From an uncultured Pseudomonadota bacterium (GTDB taxonomy: Bacteria > Pseudomonadota > Gammaproteobacteria > Burkholderiales > SG8-39), in contig CAIXPL010000017.1 of NCBI GenBank assembly GCA_903921325.1, positions 1-48,396 of the forward strand: a stretch of 48,396 bases of DNA, written 5' to 3'. The translations under genes were made by a program, and so were the position numbers. This document shows positions 42,434 through 48,396 of this stretch, one piece after another; positions within the stretch are counted from its first letter, which is position 1, and each line of letters starts with the position of its first letter. The notes beneath the pieces are model-generated. The model did no database searches. It was not told where the DNA came from and saw only the letters and a list, made by a program, of their open reading frames with translations.

Positions 42434-43030
42434 TTACTGGGCGCGTCCGAACAATCCAACCAGTCCTGCGGCCGATTTCGCGTGGCCGTTCAGTTGCTCG
42501 AGCAACTGGGTGCGGTTGAGTCCGGGGGGCAGGGCGGCCGGATCCAGATCGGTGGCGATCAGGGTGAAGGTGTAATGGTGATAGCCATTCATGGCTGGCG
42601 TGCAGGGGCCCATGTAGTGGCCCACACCCGCAGTGCCTTTGCCACCAACGTATTTATTCGATAACTGGCTGGTCTCGCCTTCCGCAAACCCGGTGAGCGT
42701 CGCCGGAATGCCATAAGCGATCCAGTGATCGACAGCGAGCCCGCCACGGCCTTCCGGGTCGATCATGATCAGCGCGAAGCTGCGGGTACCGGCAGGTGCG
42801 TTGCTCCATGCCAGGGGCGGAGATACGTTCTCGCCGATGCAATTGGGATTGGCCTTGTTGTTGCCGGCCGCCTTCACCGGCATCAGGGTGCCGTCGGCAA
42901 AGGCACTGGAGGTGAGCGTAAATGCACCGGGCATGTCCGGCGTGCCGCTGCGGGTGGCGCAGGCAGCAGCTGACAGGGCCAAAGCCACTGTGGCGAGTCG
43001 TAGGGCGCTTGAGGCGGTAATGGATTTCAT
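42434..43030 (-). CDS. YbhB/YbcL-family (PEBP, Raf-kinase-inhibitor-like) lipoprotein
   Basis: A 198-residue protein with signal peptide and lipobox-like SAAAC near residue 24. The mature PEBP fold shows FTLTSSAFADGTLMP, CIGENVSPPLAWSNAPAGTRSFALIMIDPEG, VDHWIAYGIPATLTGF, YMGPCTPAMNGYHHYTFTLIATD and LEQLNGHA. The DPD/GxP ligand-pocket motifs (IDPEG, VDHW, GPCTP) are recognisable, with Glu in place of the second Asp. Function of bacterial PEBPs is largely unknown. The start is at ATG 43030, behind GGAG; 14 codons further upstream are open but lack homology. It precedes slyX's neighbourhood on the same strand. Confidence 0.87.
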   Translation of the reverse strand: MKSITASSALRLATVALALSAAACATRSGTPDMPGAFTLTSSAFADGTLMPVKAAGNNKANPNCIGENVSPPLAWSNAPAGTRSFALIMIDPEGRGGLAVDHWIAYGIPATLTGFAEGETSQLSNKYVGGKGTAGVGHYMGPCTPAMNGYHHYTFTLIATDLDPAALPPGLNRTQLLEQLNGHAKSAAGLVGLFGRAQ

Positions 43031-43075
43031 GGGTTGTCTCCAGACTTGTTTGTGGGGTCGATCAAAGCGCAAGCA

Positions 43076-43291
43076 TTAATAATGGGGCGGCAATTGCTCG
43101 CGCAGAGTACGTGGGATTTCTTCCTCGCGTGATTCAATCTGCTCGCGCAACCGGGCTACCTCGGCAAGCAGGCGATCAATCTGCCTTTGCTGCCTGACGA
43201 TGACTTCATTGAGCCGCTCGAGCAGGTCTTCGCTGAACGACGCCTTGATCTCGAGTTCAGTGAGGCGATCGTCATTGGGGCGTTCAAGCAT
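43076..43291 (-). CDS. slyX: SlyX family protein
   Basis: A 71-residue coiled-coil protein. RLTELEIKASFSEDLLERLNEVIVRQQRQIDRLLAEVARLREQI follows the SlyX heptad pattern, and the C-terminus LPPHY is the conserved end of the family. Its biochemical role is unknown. It lies 45 bases upstream of the PEBP gene start and 21 bases after the Wzz-like stop, on the same strand. Confidence 0.92.
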   Translation of the reverse strand: MLERPNDDRLTELEIKASFSEDLLERLNEVIVRQQRQIDRLLAEVARLREQIESREEEIPRTLREQLPPHY

Positions 43292-43312
43292 TGGCGAGGT
43301 AATCGCATGGAC

Positions 43313-44527
43313 CTATTTCGCTGAGCGCAAGCGCAAAGCTCGCCTTAACTCATCGAGCCTGCGCCGGGTGTCAGGATTGTCCCGGGCCGAGCGCGCAATG
43401 GCCTCGCTTATGAAAATCCATAGCAGGGTCGCAAAAAAAGCTGCCACAACGCTCACCATCACAATCAGACTGCGTAAGGGTTTTGACTTCCGGTCGGGCT
43501 CAATTGCGCGGTCCATCACCTGAACCTCAGACGATTCCTTGGCTTCATCCAGACGTGCCAGTTCCAGCTGCTTGGCGAGCAGTTCGTAGAGTGTTTCCTG
43601 GTATTTCACTTCGCGCAGCAGTGCGAGGCTTTGATTACCATCTAAACGGTTCACGCCGGCGCGGGTCGTATTGGTGCGATCGCTGCTGCCACCTTCCAGT
43701 CGCGCTAGCTGAGTCCGCAGCGAATCGAGTTCTCGCTCGGCCAGCACCAGATCGGGATTCTGACCCGAGGCAAAGCTGCGCATAGCACCAATCTGTACTT
43801 CTTTTGCCGTGACCTGAGCGCGTAAGCGCGCGGCGGTTTCAACGATGGAGCGCCCCTGTCCTTCAACCTGTACCAAGCCGCTACTGCCGAGCGCCGCGCG
43901 GCTGGCCGATTCTGCGGCGGCGAGGCGGTCTCGCGCAAGACCGAACTGTTTTTCAAAGAATAGCCGTCGCTGTGAGGCTTCGGTGACGGCTAGCACTTGA
44001 GTGAGCTTTAGCAGCTCTTCAACGTAGGCGTTTGCAACATCGGCTGCCATCTTGGGATCTTTGTCAGTCACATCCAGCGTCACGATGCCATCTTTACCAG
44101 CGATGATGACAGTCACTGCTTCCAACACCTTGCGAGCATCCGAGGCGTGCGTGGTGCCATAACGTTGCAACAGTTGAAATCGCTCGATCAAGCGATCGGC
44201 CACACTGCGACTTTTGAGCATCCCGATGTACAGATCATTCGGGTTCTTCAGGCCGGCGAGGCTTCCTGCACCCGGCAAGCCACCCAACTGGCCGAGCAGA
44301 GCCGCAGCCGACGAACTATTTTGCTGCGGAGGCAGAATCCGCGTGGTGGCGGTGTAGATGTTCGGTAATGAAAGGCTATAGACCGCGGCAAGCAGACCTG
44401 TCACGATCGGCGCACCGAAGATCAAACCCTTGCGGCGGGCGACAATGATCAGTAAATCGAGAAGGTTGATCTCTTCGTCTGCAATCGCATTTTGTGATGC
44501 GATGCTCACATTCGAGTTATCGTTCAT
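43313..44527 (-). CDS. Wzz-family chain-length determinant / polysaccharide co-polymerase
   Basis: A 404-residue inner-membrane protein. Two membrane segments, near residues 35-55 (LIFGAPIVTGLLAAVYSLSL) and 349-374 (LIVMVSVVAAFFATLLWIFI), flank a periplasmic coiled-coil domain. The Wzz start region is INLLDLLIIVARRKG and IYTATTRILPP, the GNVR-like helical part includes LLREVKYQETLYELLAKQLELARLDEAKE, and the pre-TM2 motif is MDRAIEPDRKSKPLRSLIV (AxxPxxPSxPxR type). There is no C-terminal tyrosine kinase domain, so it resembles Wzz/PCP-1 rather than Wzc. ATG 44527 lies four bases after the stop of the SLBB gene, suggesting one transcript. Confidence 0.9.
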   Translation of the reverse strand: MNDNSNVSIASQNAIADEEINLLDLLIIVARRKGLIFGAPIVTGLLAAVYSLSLPNIYTATTRILPPQQNSSSAAALLGQLGGLPGAGSLAGLKNPNDLYIGMLKSRSVADRLIERFQLLQRYGTTHASDARKVLEAVTVIIAGKDGIVTLDVTDKDPKMAADVANAYVEELLKLTQVLAVTEASQRRLFFEKQFGLARDRLAAAESASRAALGSSGLVQVEGQGRSIVETAARLRAQVTAKEVQIGAMRSFASGQNPDLVLAERELDSLRTQLARLEGGSSDRTNTTRAGVNRLDGNQSLALLREVKYQETLYELLAKQLELARLDEAKESSEVQVMDRAIEPDRKSKPLRSLIVMVSVVAAFFATLLWIFISEAIARSARDNPDTRRRLDELRRALRLRSAK

Positions 44528-44531
44528 TCGA

Positions 44532-46907
44532 TTAATTCTTGAGCACTTTAAGCGCCGCCGCACCCAGTCCAAACTGGAAGAAGATCTGCGAGTAGTCACG
44601 CAATGATTTCATCCACGTGGTGTGCTCGTAGTCCTCCGGCACTACGATGGAGTCGCCGGGCATGAGCGCAAGGCTATCGAAGCGCGAAACCCAACTAGAC
44701 TGGCGTTTGCTGAGCACCGAGCCATCAGCACGTAGCACATAAGTGGCTCCCGCATCGGCTGAGCGCAACGGTCCGCCGGCAGCCTGAAGATATTCATCCA
44801 CCCGTTGACCGGTGCGATGGACAAACGAGCCCGTGTTGTAGACCGACCCGAGTACGTTGATGGTTGCCGGTTTGGGGGGCACTTGCAATCGATCGCCGTT
44901 TTCCAAAGGCAGGTCGGGCAGGTCACTCAAACGCGGATTGTCGGGCAAATTAAGAATGATTCGACCTTCGGCTTTCAATTGACGCAGCCGGGCTAGCTGC
45001 GCCTGTTGCACGGCGATTTCCTGCGCCACACTGGCCGTATCGGTTGCCTGCGAGTTCTGCACTTTGTTGACGCTGCTTCGCTGGAGATCAGCTTCCATCC
45101 GGTTGATGACCTCATCGAGTGCTTTCTGCTGGGTGACCCGCGTCGATTCTCGCCTGAACACGGCACCAAAAAGATACGCATCAGGGCCCAACCCGCCGGT
45201 GCGCGTAACCAGCTGCCGCAGTGTTTCACCCGGCTTTGCGGTGTAAACACCGGGCGCATTGAATTCATCTTCAAGCACTACGGTGACTGTTCGCTTGCTG
45301 AGCGGAACTCCGAAATCGGTCTTGGAAAAAATCGTCACCACGTCGCCGGGCTGCAGAGTCAAATTCTGCGAAGGATCATGCTCAATGACCGCCTTGCCAA
45401 GATTGAATGGATAAAGCTTTTGGCTGAGATCGCTCAAATCAAGTCGATCGATGACCGCGTAATCCCAGTTTATCTCGGCAAAGCTGCGCTGAAAGTCAGT
45501 GACCAGTTGGCTGGCGTTCTTGACCTCGATCGCCGCGCGTTCCTTGTCACCGATTGCATCGACGCGAGTAATCAAATTACGCCGCAAGTAGTAGTCCGGC
45601 ACCACCAGCGCTTCGCGCTCCGGAATCAAGTCTGAGATACGCATACCCTCTCGAAAAGGATAGCGCAGCGGCATCGCGACATTGCCGCGCAGGGTCACGG
45701 CGTTCTCAAAGCGTGGCGAAATCGGCAGGATGGACACCAGATCGCCATCCTTAACTGGCCTGTTGAGTCCGGCTTCATCCAGGGTAAATTCTTCCACACG
45801 ACGCACGCGGCGATCGTCGATACGCTCGACCATCGCCTTCTGGCCGCGTGCTGTGGCAGTGAGCCCTCCTGCCAAGTCAACCAACGCCCTGAGCGAGGTG
45901 GACTCATTCAATTCGAAAACTGCCGGTACTTTGACGCTGCCGGAGAGGGCGACCTGCGGTCCTTCAGTCGGTATAAAAATCACGTCACCGGCAAGCAGTC
46001 TGGCATCTTTAGACTTGTCGCCGCGTGCCAGAAAATCGTACACATCGAATTCGGTGACGAGTTTGTCGTTCCGCTTCAACTGAATTCGTCGCATCGAGCC
46101 GGTGGCATTGGGGCCACCCGACGCAAATAGCGCCGTCACCAGAGTCGAGAGCGCGCTCACCGTGTAGCTGCCCGGGCGGCGTGCCTGACCGACGACAAAA
46201 ATCTGAATAGAGCGCAGAGCGCCCAGACTGACATTCAAATCAAAATTGCGAAAATTCCGTTCGATCGCCGCGCGGATGTGTCCCTCCAAAATGTCCATGC
46301 GCACGCCCGCGACGGCCACCGTGCCGATCTTGGGGATGTCGATGTTCCCGTTGCGGTCGACCACCGACCGGCTGTCTCCTTCCACCTGCCCCCATACCCG
46401 GATGCGGATCTCGTCACCTGGGCCGATCAGGTAGTCCGAGGTGATCGGCACATTGTCGACAGGCGCAAAGGTTGAGGGCGCGCCGACGAACAAATTGGCG
46501 CCAAATCTCGGCAGCAATTTGCCCGTGGATTTCTCAATGAAATCCTGAAATTCGCTGCGTTCCAGCACAGGTGCGGTGATTGGTGCCGTCGTGATCCCGG
46601 CAGTGCGGCCAGGGTCGGCTGCACCCTGCGGGCCTGCGATCGTGCGCGGGTCGGCTGGTCCAGACGAGCCAGATGATAGACTCGGTCTATGTGCTACCCC
46701 GGCCTCGGGTGTTCCGTTTCCTGCGCCACCTGTCTGTCCGCCAGCGGGAGCGGCGGTCGAAGTGGCTGAAGGCTGAGACGCTGCCTGATTGGCGCGCTCC
46801 TGGGCGGTCGGTATCTGGGCACTGGCTGCCACGACGATAATCAGGTTCGCCACCAGAGCGAACACAAGCCGTGCGAAGGGAGAAAGTGAAATTAAACGCG
46901 AGCGCAT
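44532..46907 (-). CDS. Large Wza-like polysaccharide export protein with multiple SLBB domains
   Basis: A 791-residue periplasmic/outer-membrane export protein, about twice the size of E. coli Wza. The signal peptide ends AASAQ with no lipobox Cys, and a Gly/Pro/Ala-rich linker (about residues 45-115) follows. The polysaccharide-export domain has YLIGPGDEIRIRVWGQVEGDS and GNIDIPKIGTVAVAGV. Several SLBB units follow (RSIQIFVVGQARRPGSYTV, PQVALSGSVKVPAVFEL, ENAVTLRGNVAMPLRYPF, RTVTVVLEDEFNAPGVYTA, TINVLGSVYNTGSFV). A C-terminal helix (SLRDYSQIFFQFGLGAAALKVL) could span the outer membrane. Start ATG 46907 is chosen for the signal peptide. Confidence 0.88.
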   Translation of the reverse strand: MRSRLISLSPFARLVFALVANLIIVVAASAQIPTAQERANQAASQPSATSTAAPAGGQTGGAGNGTPEAGVAHRPSLSSGSSGPADPRTIAGPQGAADPGRTAGITTAPITAPVLERSEFQDFIEKSTGKLLPRFGANLFVGAPSTFAPVDNVPITSDYLIGPGDEIRIRVWGQVEGDSRSVVDRNGNIDIPKIGTVAVAGVRMDILEGHIRAAIERNFRNFDLNVSLGALRSIQIFVVGQARRPGSYTVSALSTLVTALFASGGPNATGSMRRIQLKRNDKLVTEFDVYDFLARGDKSKDARLLAGDVIFIPTEGPQVALSGSVKVPAVFELNESTSLRALVDLAGGLTATARGQKAMVERIDDRRVRRVEEFTLDEAGLNRPVKDGDLVSILPISPRFENAVTLRGNVAMPLRYPFREGMRISDLIPEREALVVPDYYLRRNLITRVDAIGDKERAAIEVKNASQLVTDFQRSFAEINWDYAVIDRLDLSDLSQKLYPFNLGKAVIEHDPSQNLTLQPGDVVTIFSKTDFGVPLSKRTVTVVLEDEFNAPGVYTAKPGETLRQLVTRTGGLGPDAYLFGAVFRRESTRVTQQKALDEVINRMEADLQRSSVNKVQNSQATDTASVAQEIAVQQAQLARLRQLKAEGRIILNLPDNPRLSDLPDLPLENGDRLQVPPKPATINVLGSVYNTGSFVHRTGQRVDEYLQAAGGPLRSADAGATYVLRADGSVLSKRQSSWVSRFDSLALMPGDSIVVPEDYEHTTWMKSLRDYSQIFFQFGLGAAALKVLKN

Positions 46908-47301
46908 CGTGTTCCAGTCAGGGTGATGACAGGCAAGCGGGCGCATGATAACTCGCATTGCGCTCGTTCCAGTGGTCTGCGTTGGAAATCCCTGGCTGGT
47001 ATGGTCGATCCGGCCCGGGTGGTGGTCTCCACGTGTCGACCATGCTTGCCGAAGGCTGTTTGCGGGAAATGCACGGCGTCCCATTGAGGAAAAAAGTCAC
47101 AGTCGCCAAAAAATGGTCATCGATGTCGCATTGCATTAAAATCACGTAACATTGCGATGTTAGACTTGCCGCCAACCTAAAGTGGCCGGGCCGAGCGTTA
47201 GGCTTGGTGCTTAACGCACATCGCGCTTTGACGATTGATGCAACCGGTGCGAACTGAGCGCGTCGCAGGTGTCATTGGAAATGTTTGAAATGGAGCCCCT
47301 C
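46908..47301. promoter_or_regulatory. Divergent control region between SLBB gene and small secreted protein gene
   Basis: The gap is 394 bases and has no gene. Its right part (from 47084) is the first copy of the tandem repeat described below. It holds TAACAT-TGCG-ATGTTA at 47147-47162, a TTGACG at about 47228 without a matching -10, and GGAG about 8 bases before the ATG at 47302. The left half (46908-47083) shows no recognisable elements. Confidence 0.45.
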
Positions 47302-47400
47302 ATGAAGCGCATCGCTGCTGTTGTTGTCCTTTCCATCTTCGCGACAGCTGTGATTGCACAGGGTTCGCCTAAGGCGGTCAATCCGGAGCTGGTCAATCCG
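47084..47400 (+). repeat. Tandem repeat copy A: control region plus signal-peptide part of the small secreted protein
   Basis: Matches 47975-48291 at a constant offset of 891 bases without gaps. I count about 18 mismatches in the 218 non-coding bases and only three in the first 99 coding bases, after which the two genes diverge. Confidence 0.9.
47147..47162. promoter_or_regulatory. Palindrome TAACAT-TGCG-ATGTTA, copy A
   Basis: A perfect 6-bp inverted repeat around TGCG, preserved unchanged in both repeat copies (also 48038-48053) while flanking bases have changed, which fits a protein-binding site controlling the small secreted protein genes and perhaps the divergent SLBB-Wzz operon. Confidence 0.5.
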
Positions 47401-47685
47401 AACATCAATCCGATGTCTGGTGTCCAGAAGGGTATCGAGAATGCCAATAACTTCCCTACCCCCCCAACGACCACGCCGTCGTTAGGTGGCGGCATCGGCA
47501 ACCCCAACCTCTTCGTTGGTGGCGCCCCTGCCGTCACCGGTGCTGGTGGCGTACCCTTCCTCACTGGCTTCGCCATCGTCGGCGGCGCGGCAGTGATTGG
47601 AGGTGTAGCGGCAGCAACAGGCGGCAGCAGCAGCAGCAGCACCCCGGGCACGGGTGGCACGGGTGGCACGAGCGGCACGCGCTGA
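47302..47685 (+). CDS. YjbE-like small secreted Gly/Ser/Thr-rich protein next to polysaccharide export genes, copy A
   Basis: A 127-residue exported protein. The signal peptide is MKRIAAVVVLSIFATAVIAQ, then comes a Pro/Asn-rich part (SPKAVNPELVNPNINP), a hydrophobic Gly/Ala/Val segment (FLTGFAIVGGAAVIGGVAAATGG) and a low-complexity tail of Ser, Gly and Thr. The layout matches YjbE and similar small proteins encoded beside Wza/Wzz-type export genes, whose role in exopolysaccharide production is known mainly by association. No sequence-level identity with YjbE is claimed. A second gene with the same signal peptide starts at 48193. Confidence 0.7.
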   Translation: MKRIAAVVVLSIFATAVIAQGSPKAVNPELVNPNINPMSGVQKGIENANNFPTPPTTTPSLGGGIGNPNLFVGGAPAVTGAGGVPFLTGFAIVGGAAVIGGVAAATGGSSSSSTPGTGGTGGTSGTR

Positions 47686-47692
47686 GCTGACA

Positions 47693-47979
47693 CCTGCTCA
47701 TCGCGCTCGGGAATCAGGCCCGAAATACGCATACCTTCCCGGTAGGGATACCGTAGTGGCATCGCGGCATTACTGCGCAGAGTCACCGCATTCTCAAAGC
47801 GCGGCGATACCGGCAGTAGCGTGACCAGATCGCAATCTTTCACCGGGCTAGTGAAGCCCGGCATCCTGCGTAAATTCTTCCACCCGGCGCCCCCGACGAT
47901 TATCGATGCGCTCGACCATCGCCTTGTGGCCACGTGCCGTGGCGGTCACTCCACCTTCCAGGTCAAGCAGTGCCTTGAG
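47693..47979 (-). pseudogene. Fragment of an SLBB/Wza-like gene, frameshifted
   Basis: On the minus strand this matches part of the intact SLBB gene (about 45610-45897). One frame reads LKALLDLEGGVTATARGHKAMVERIDNRRGRRVEEFTQDAG. After a 2-base deletion another frame reads PVKDCDLVTLLPVSPRFENAVTLRSNAAMPLRYPYREGMRISGLIPER. The intact gene has the same residues with scattered substitutions, so this is a diverged paralogue remnant, not a recent copy. It starts a few bases after the copy A stop codon and joins repeat copy B at its other end. Confidence 0.85.
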
Positions 47980-48291
47980 GAAAAATGTCACAGTCGGCAA
48001 GAAATAGTCATCGATGTCGCATTGCATTAAAACCACGTAACATTGCGATGTTAGACTGGCCGCCAACTTGGAATGGCCGGGCCGAGCGTTATGTGTGGCG
48101 CTTCAGGCTCATCGCGCTTTGACGATTGATGCAACCGGTGCGAACTGAGCGAGTCGCAGGTGTCATTGGAAATGTTTGAAATGGAGCCCCTCATGAAGCG
48201 CATCGCTGCTGTTGTTGTCCTTTCCATCTTCGCGACGGCTGTGATTGCACAGGGTTCGCCTAATGCGGTCAATCCGGAACTGGTCAATCCG
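47975..48291 (+). repeat. Tandem repeat copy B
   Basis: Second copy of the 47084-47400 unit, 891 bases downstream. Left border coincides with the SLBB remnant (TTGAGG shared). Similarity in the coding part stops after the codons for VNPELVNP, then resumes weakly at GAGGVPF. Confidence 0.9.
48038..48053. promoter_or_regulatory. Palindrome TAACAT-TGCG-ATGTTA, copy B
   Basis: Identical to the 47147-47162 element, 140 bases before the second small-gene start (same distance as in copy A). Confidence 0.5.
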
Positions 48292-48396
48292 GGTGACCTC
48301 AAGGGCGCGCAGCCCCCGGCGGTCAACCCCGCCCCCGGCGGTGTCGTTGCTGGTGGCTCCGGCGCCGTCGCCGGGGCTGGTGGCGTACCCTTTGTC
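48193..48396 (+). CDS. YjbE-like small secreted protein, copy B (3' end outside window)
   Basis: The first 68 codons are visible. The signal peptide is identical to copy A (MKRIAAVVVLSIFATAVIAQ), followed by GSPNAVNPELVNP, then a different Pro/Gly-rich middle (GDLKGAQPPAVNPAPGG) and a returning GAVAGAGGVPFV that aligns with the start of copy A's hydrophobic segment. The same control region, palindrome and GGAG ribosome site precede it. It is a paralogue that has kept export and expression signals while its mature part has diverged. Confidence 0.72.
   Translation, partial: MKRIAAVVVLSIFATAVIAQGSPNAVNPELVNPGDLKGAQPPAVNPAPGGVVAGGSGAVAGAGGVPFV

Noticed and set aside
47611-47683. GGC/AGC-rich run as a possible phase-variation microsatellite
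   Set aside because: The run of AGC codons is only about five units and in frame; length-variation would add or remove residues without switching the gene off.
1-48396. tRNA, rRNA or tmRNA genes
   Set aside because: No cloverleaf with T-loop consensus or rRNA-like sequence was recognised by eye in any intergenic gap; a covariance scan would be decisive.

Overview
The window is chromosomal DNA of moderately high G+C from a Gram-negative bacterium, most likely a betaproteobacterium (Burkholderiales-like). Pointers are a Bug/TctC-family periplasmic binding protein with no TctAB partners, a large SLBB-type polysaccharide export protein next to a Wzz-type protein, SlyX, and a full-length cobalamin-dependent MetH. 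This placement is inference from gene families; no rRNA or tRNA gene was seen.

Region 1 (1-20800, all + strand) starts inside a phosphoglucomutase gene that has lost a large internal piece. A surface polysaccharide (O-antigen or exopolysaccharide) cluster follows. Sugar-nucleotide genes come first: tviB and tviC (UDP-GlcNAc to UDP-GalNAcA), gmd, an Fcl-like reductase, a small cupin and a DegT aminotransferase (GDP-mannose to a GDP-4-amino-6-deoxy sugar such as GDP-perosamine). Then come a PglK-type ABC flippase, a polysaccharide deacetylase, seven glycosyltransferase-like proteins, two hexapeptide acyltransferases, three methyltransferase-like proteins and a Wzy-like polymerase. Most neighbouring genes share their stop and start codons, so the cluster is probably translated as one coupled unit.

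Region 2 (20869-32160) is a nine-gene minus-strand operon: an SsuABC-like transporter, an enolase-superfamily enzyme, a Gfo/Idh/MocA oxidoreductase, a DUF993 aldolase-like protein, a Bug binding protein, a 3-hydroxyisobutyrate-dehydrogenase-like enzyme and a TIM-barrel isomerase. A single-domain MetE-like thiol methyltransferase is divergent to it, with a TetR regulator beyond. Related 16-bp operator-like sequences lie in front of the MetE-like gene and in front of tetR. I infer an inducible pathway for an unidentified small molecule, possibly a sugar-acid-like or methylated compound.

Region 3 (32557-37050) is a patchwork: a DUF4239-like membrane protein, an orphan HipB plus HipA-N (HipS-like) pair with no kinase, a Rieske oxygenase, an outer-membrane MetA-like protein, apt, and a FitA antitoxin whose FitB/VapC toxin is cut to about 28 residues.

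Region 4 (37241-43291) holds metH with a strong promoter and a structured leader, an NHL-repeat lipoprotein, a PEBP-family lipoprotein and slyX.

Region 5 (43313-48396) is a second polysaccharide locus: Wzz-like and SLBB/Wza-like genes on the minus strand and, divergently, a YjbE-like small secreted protein gene. That gene and its long promoter are repeated in tandem with an 891-bp period, and a frameshifted SLBB gene fragment lies between the copies. The second copy runs off the window.
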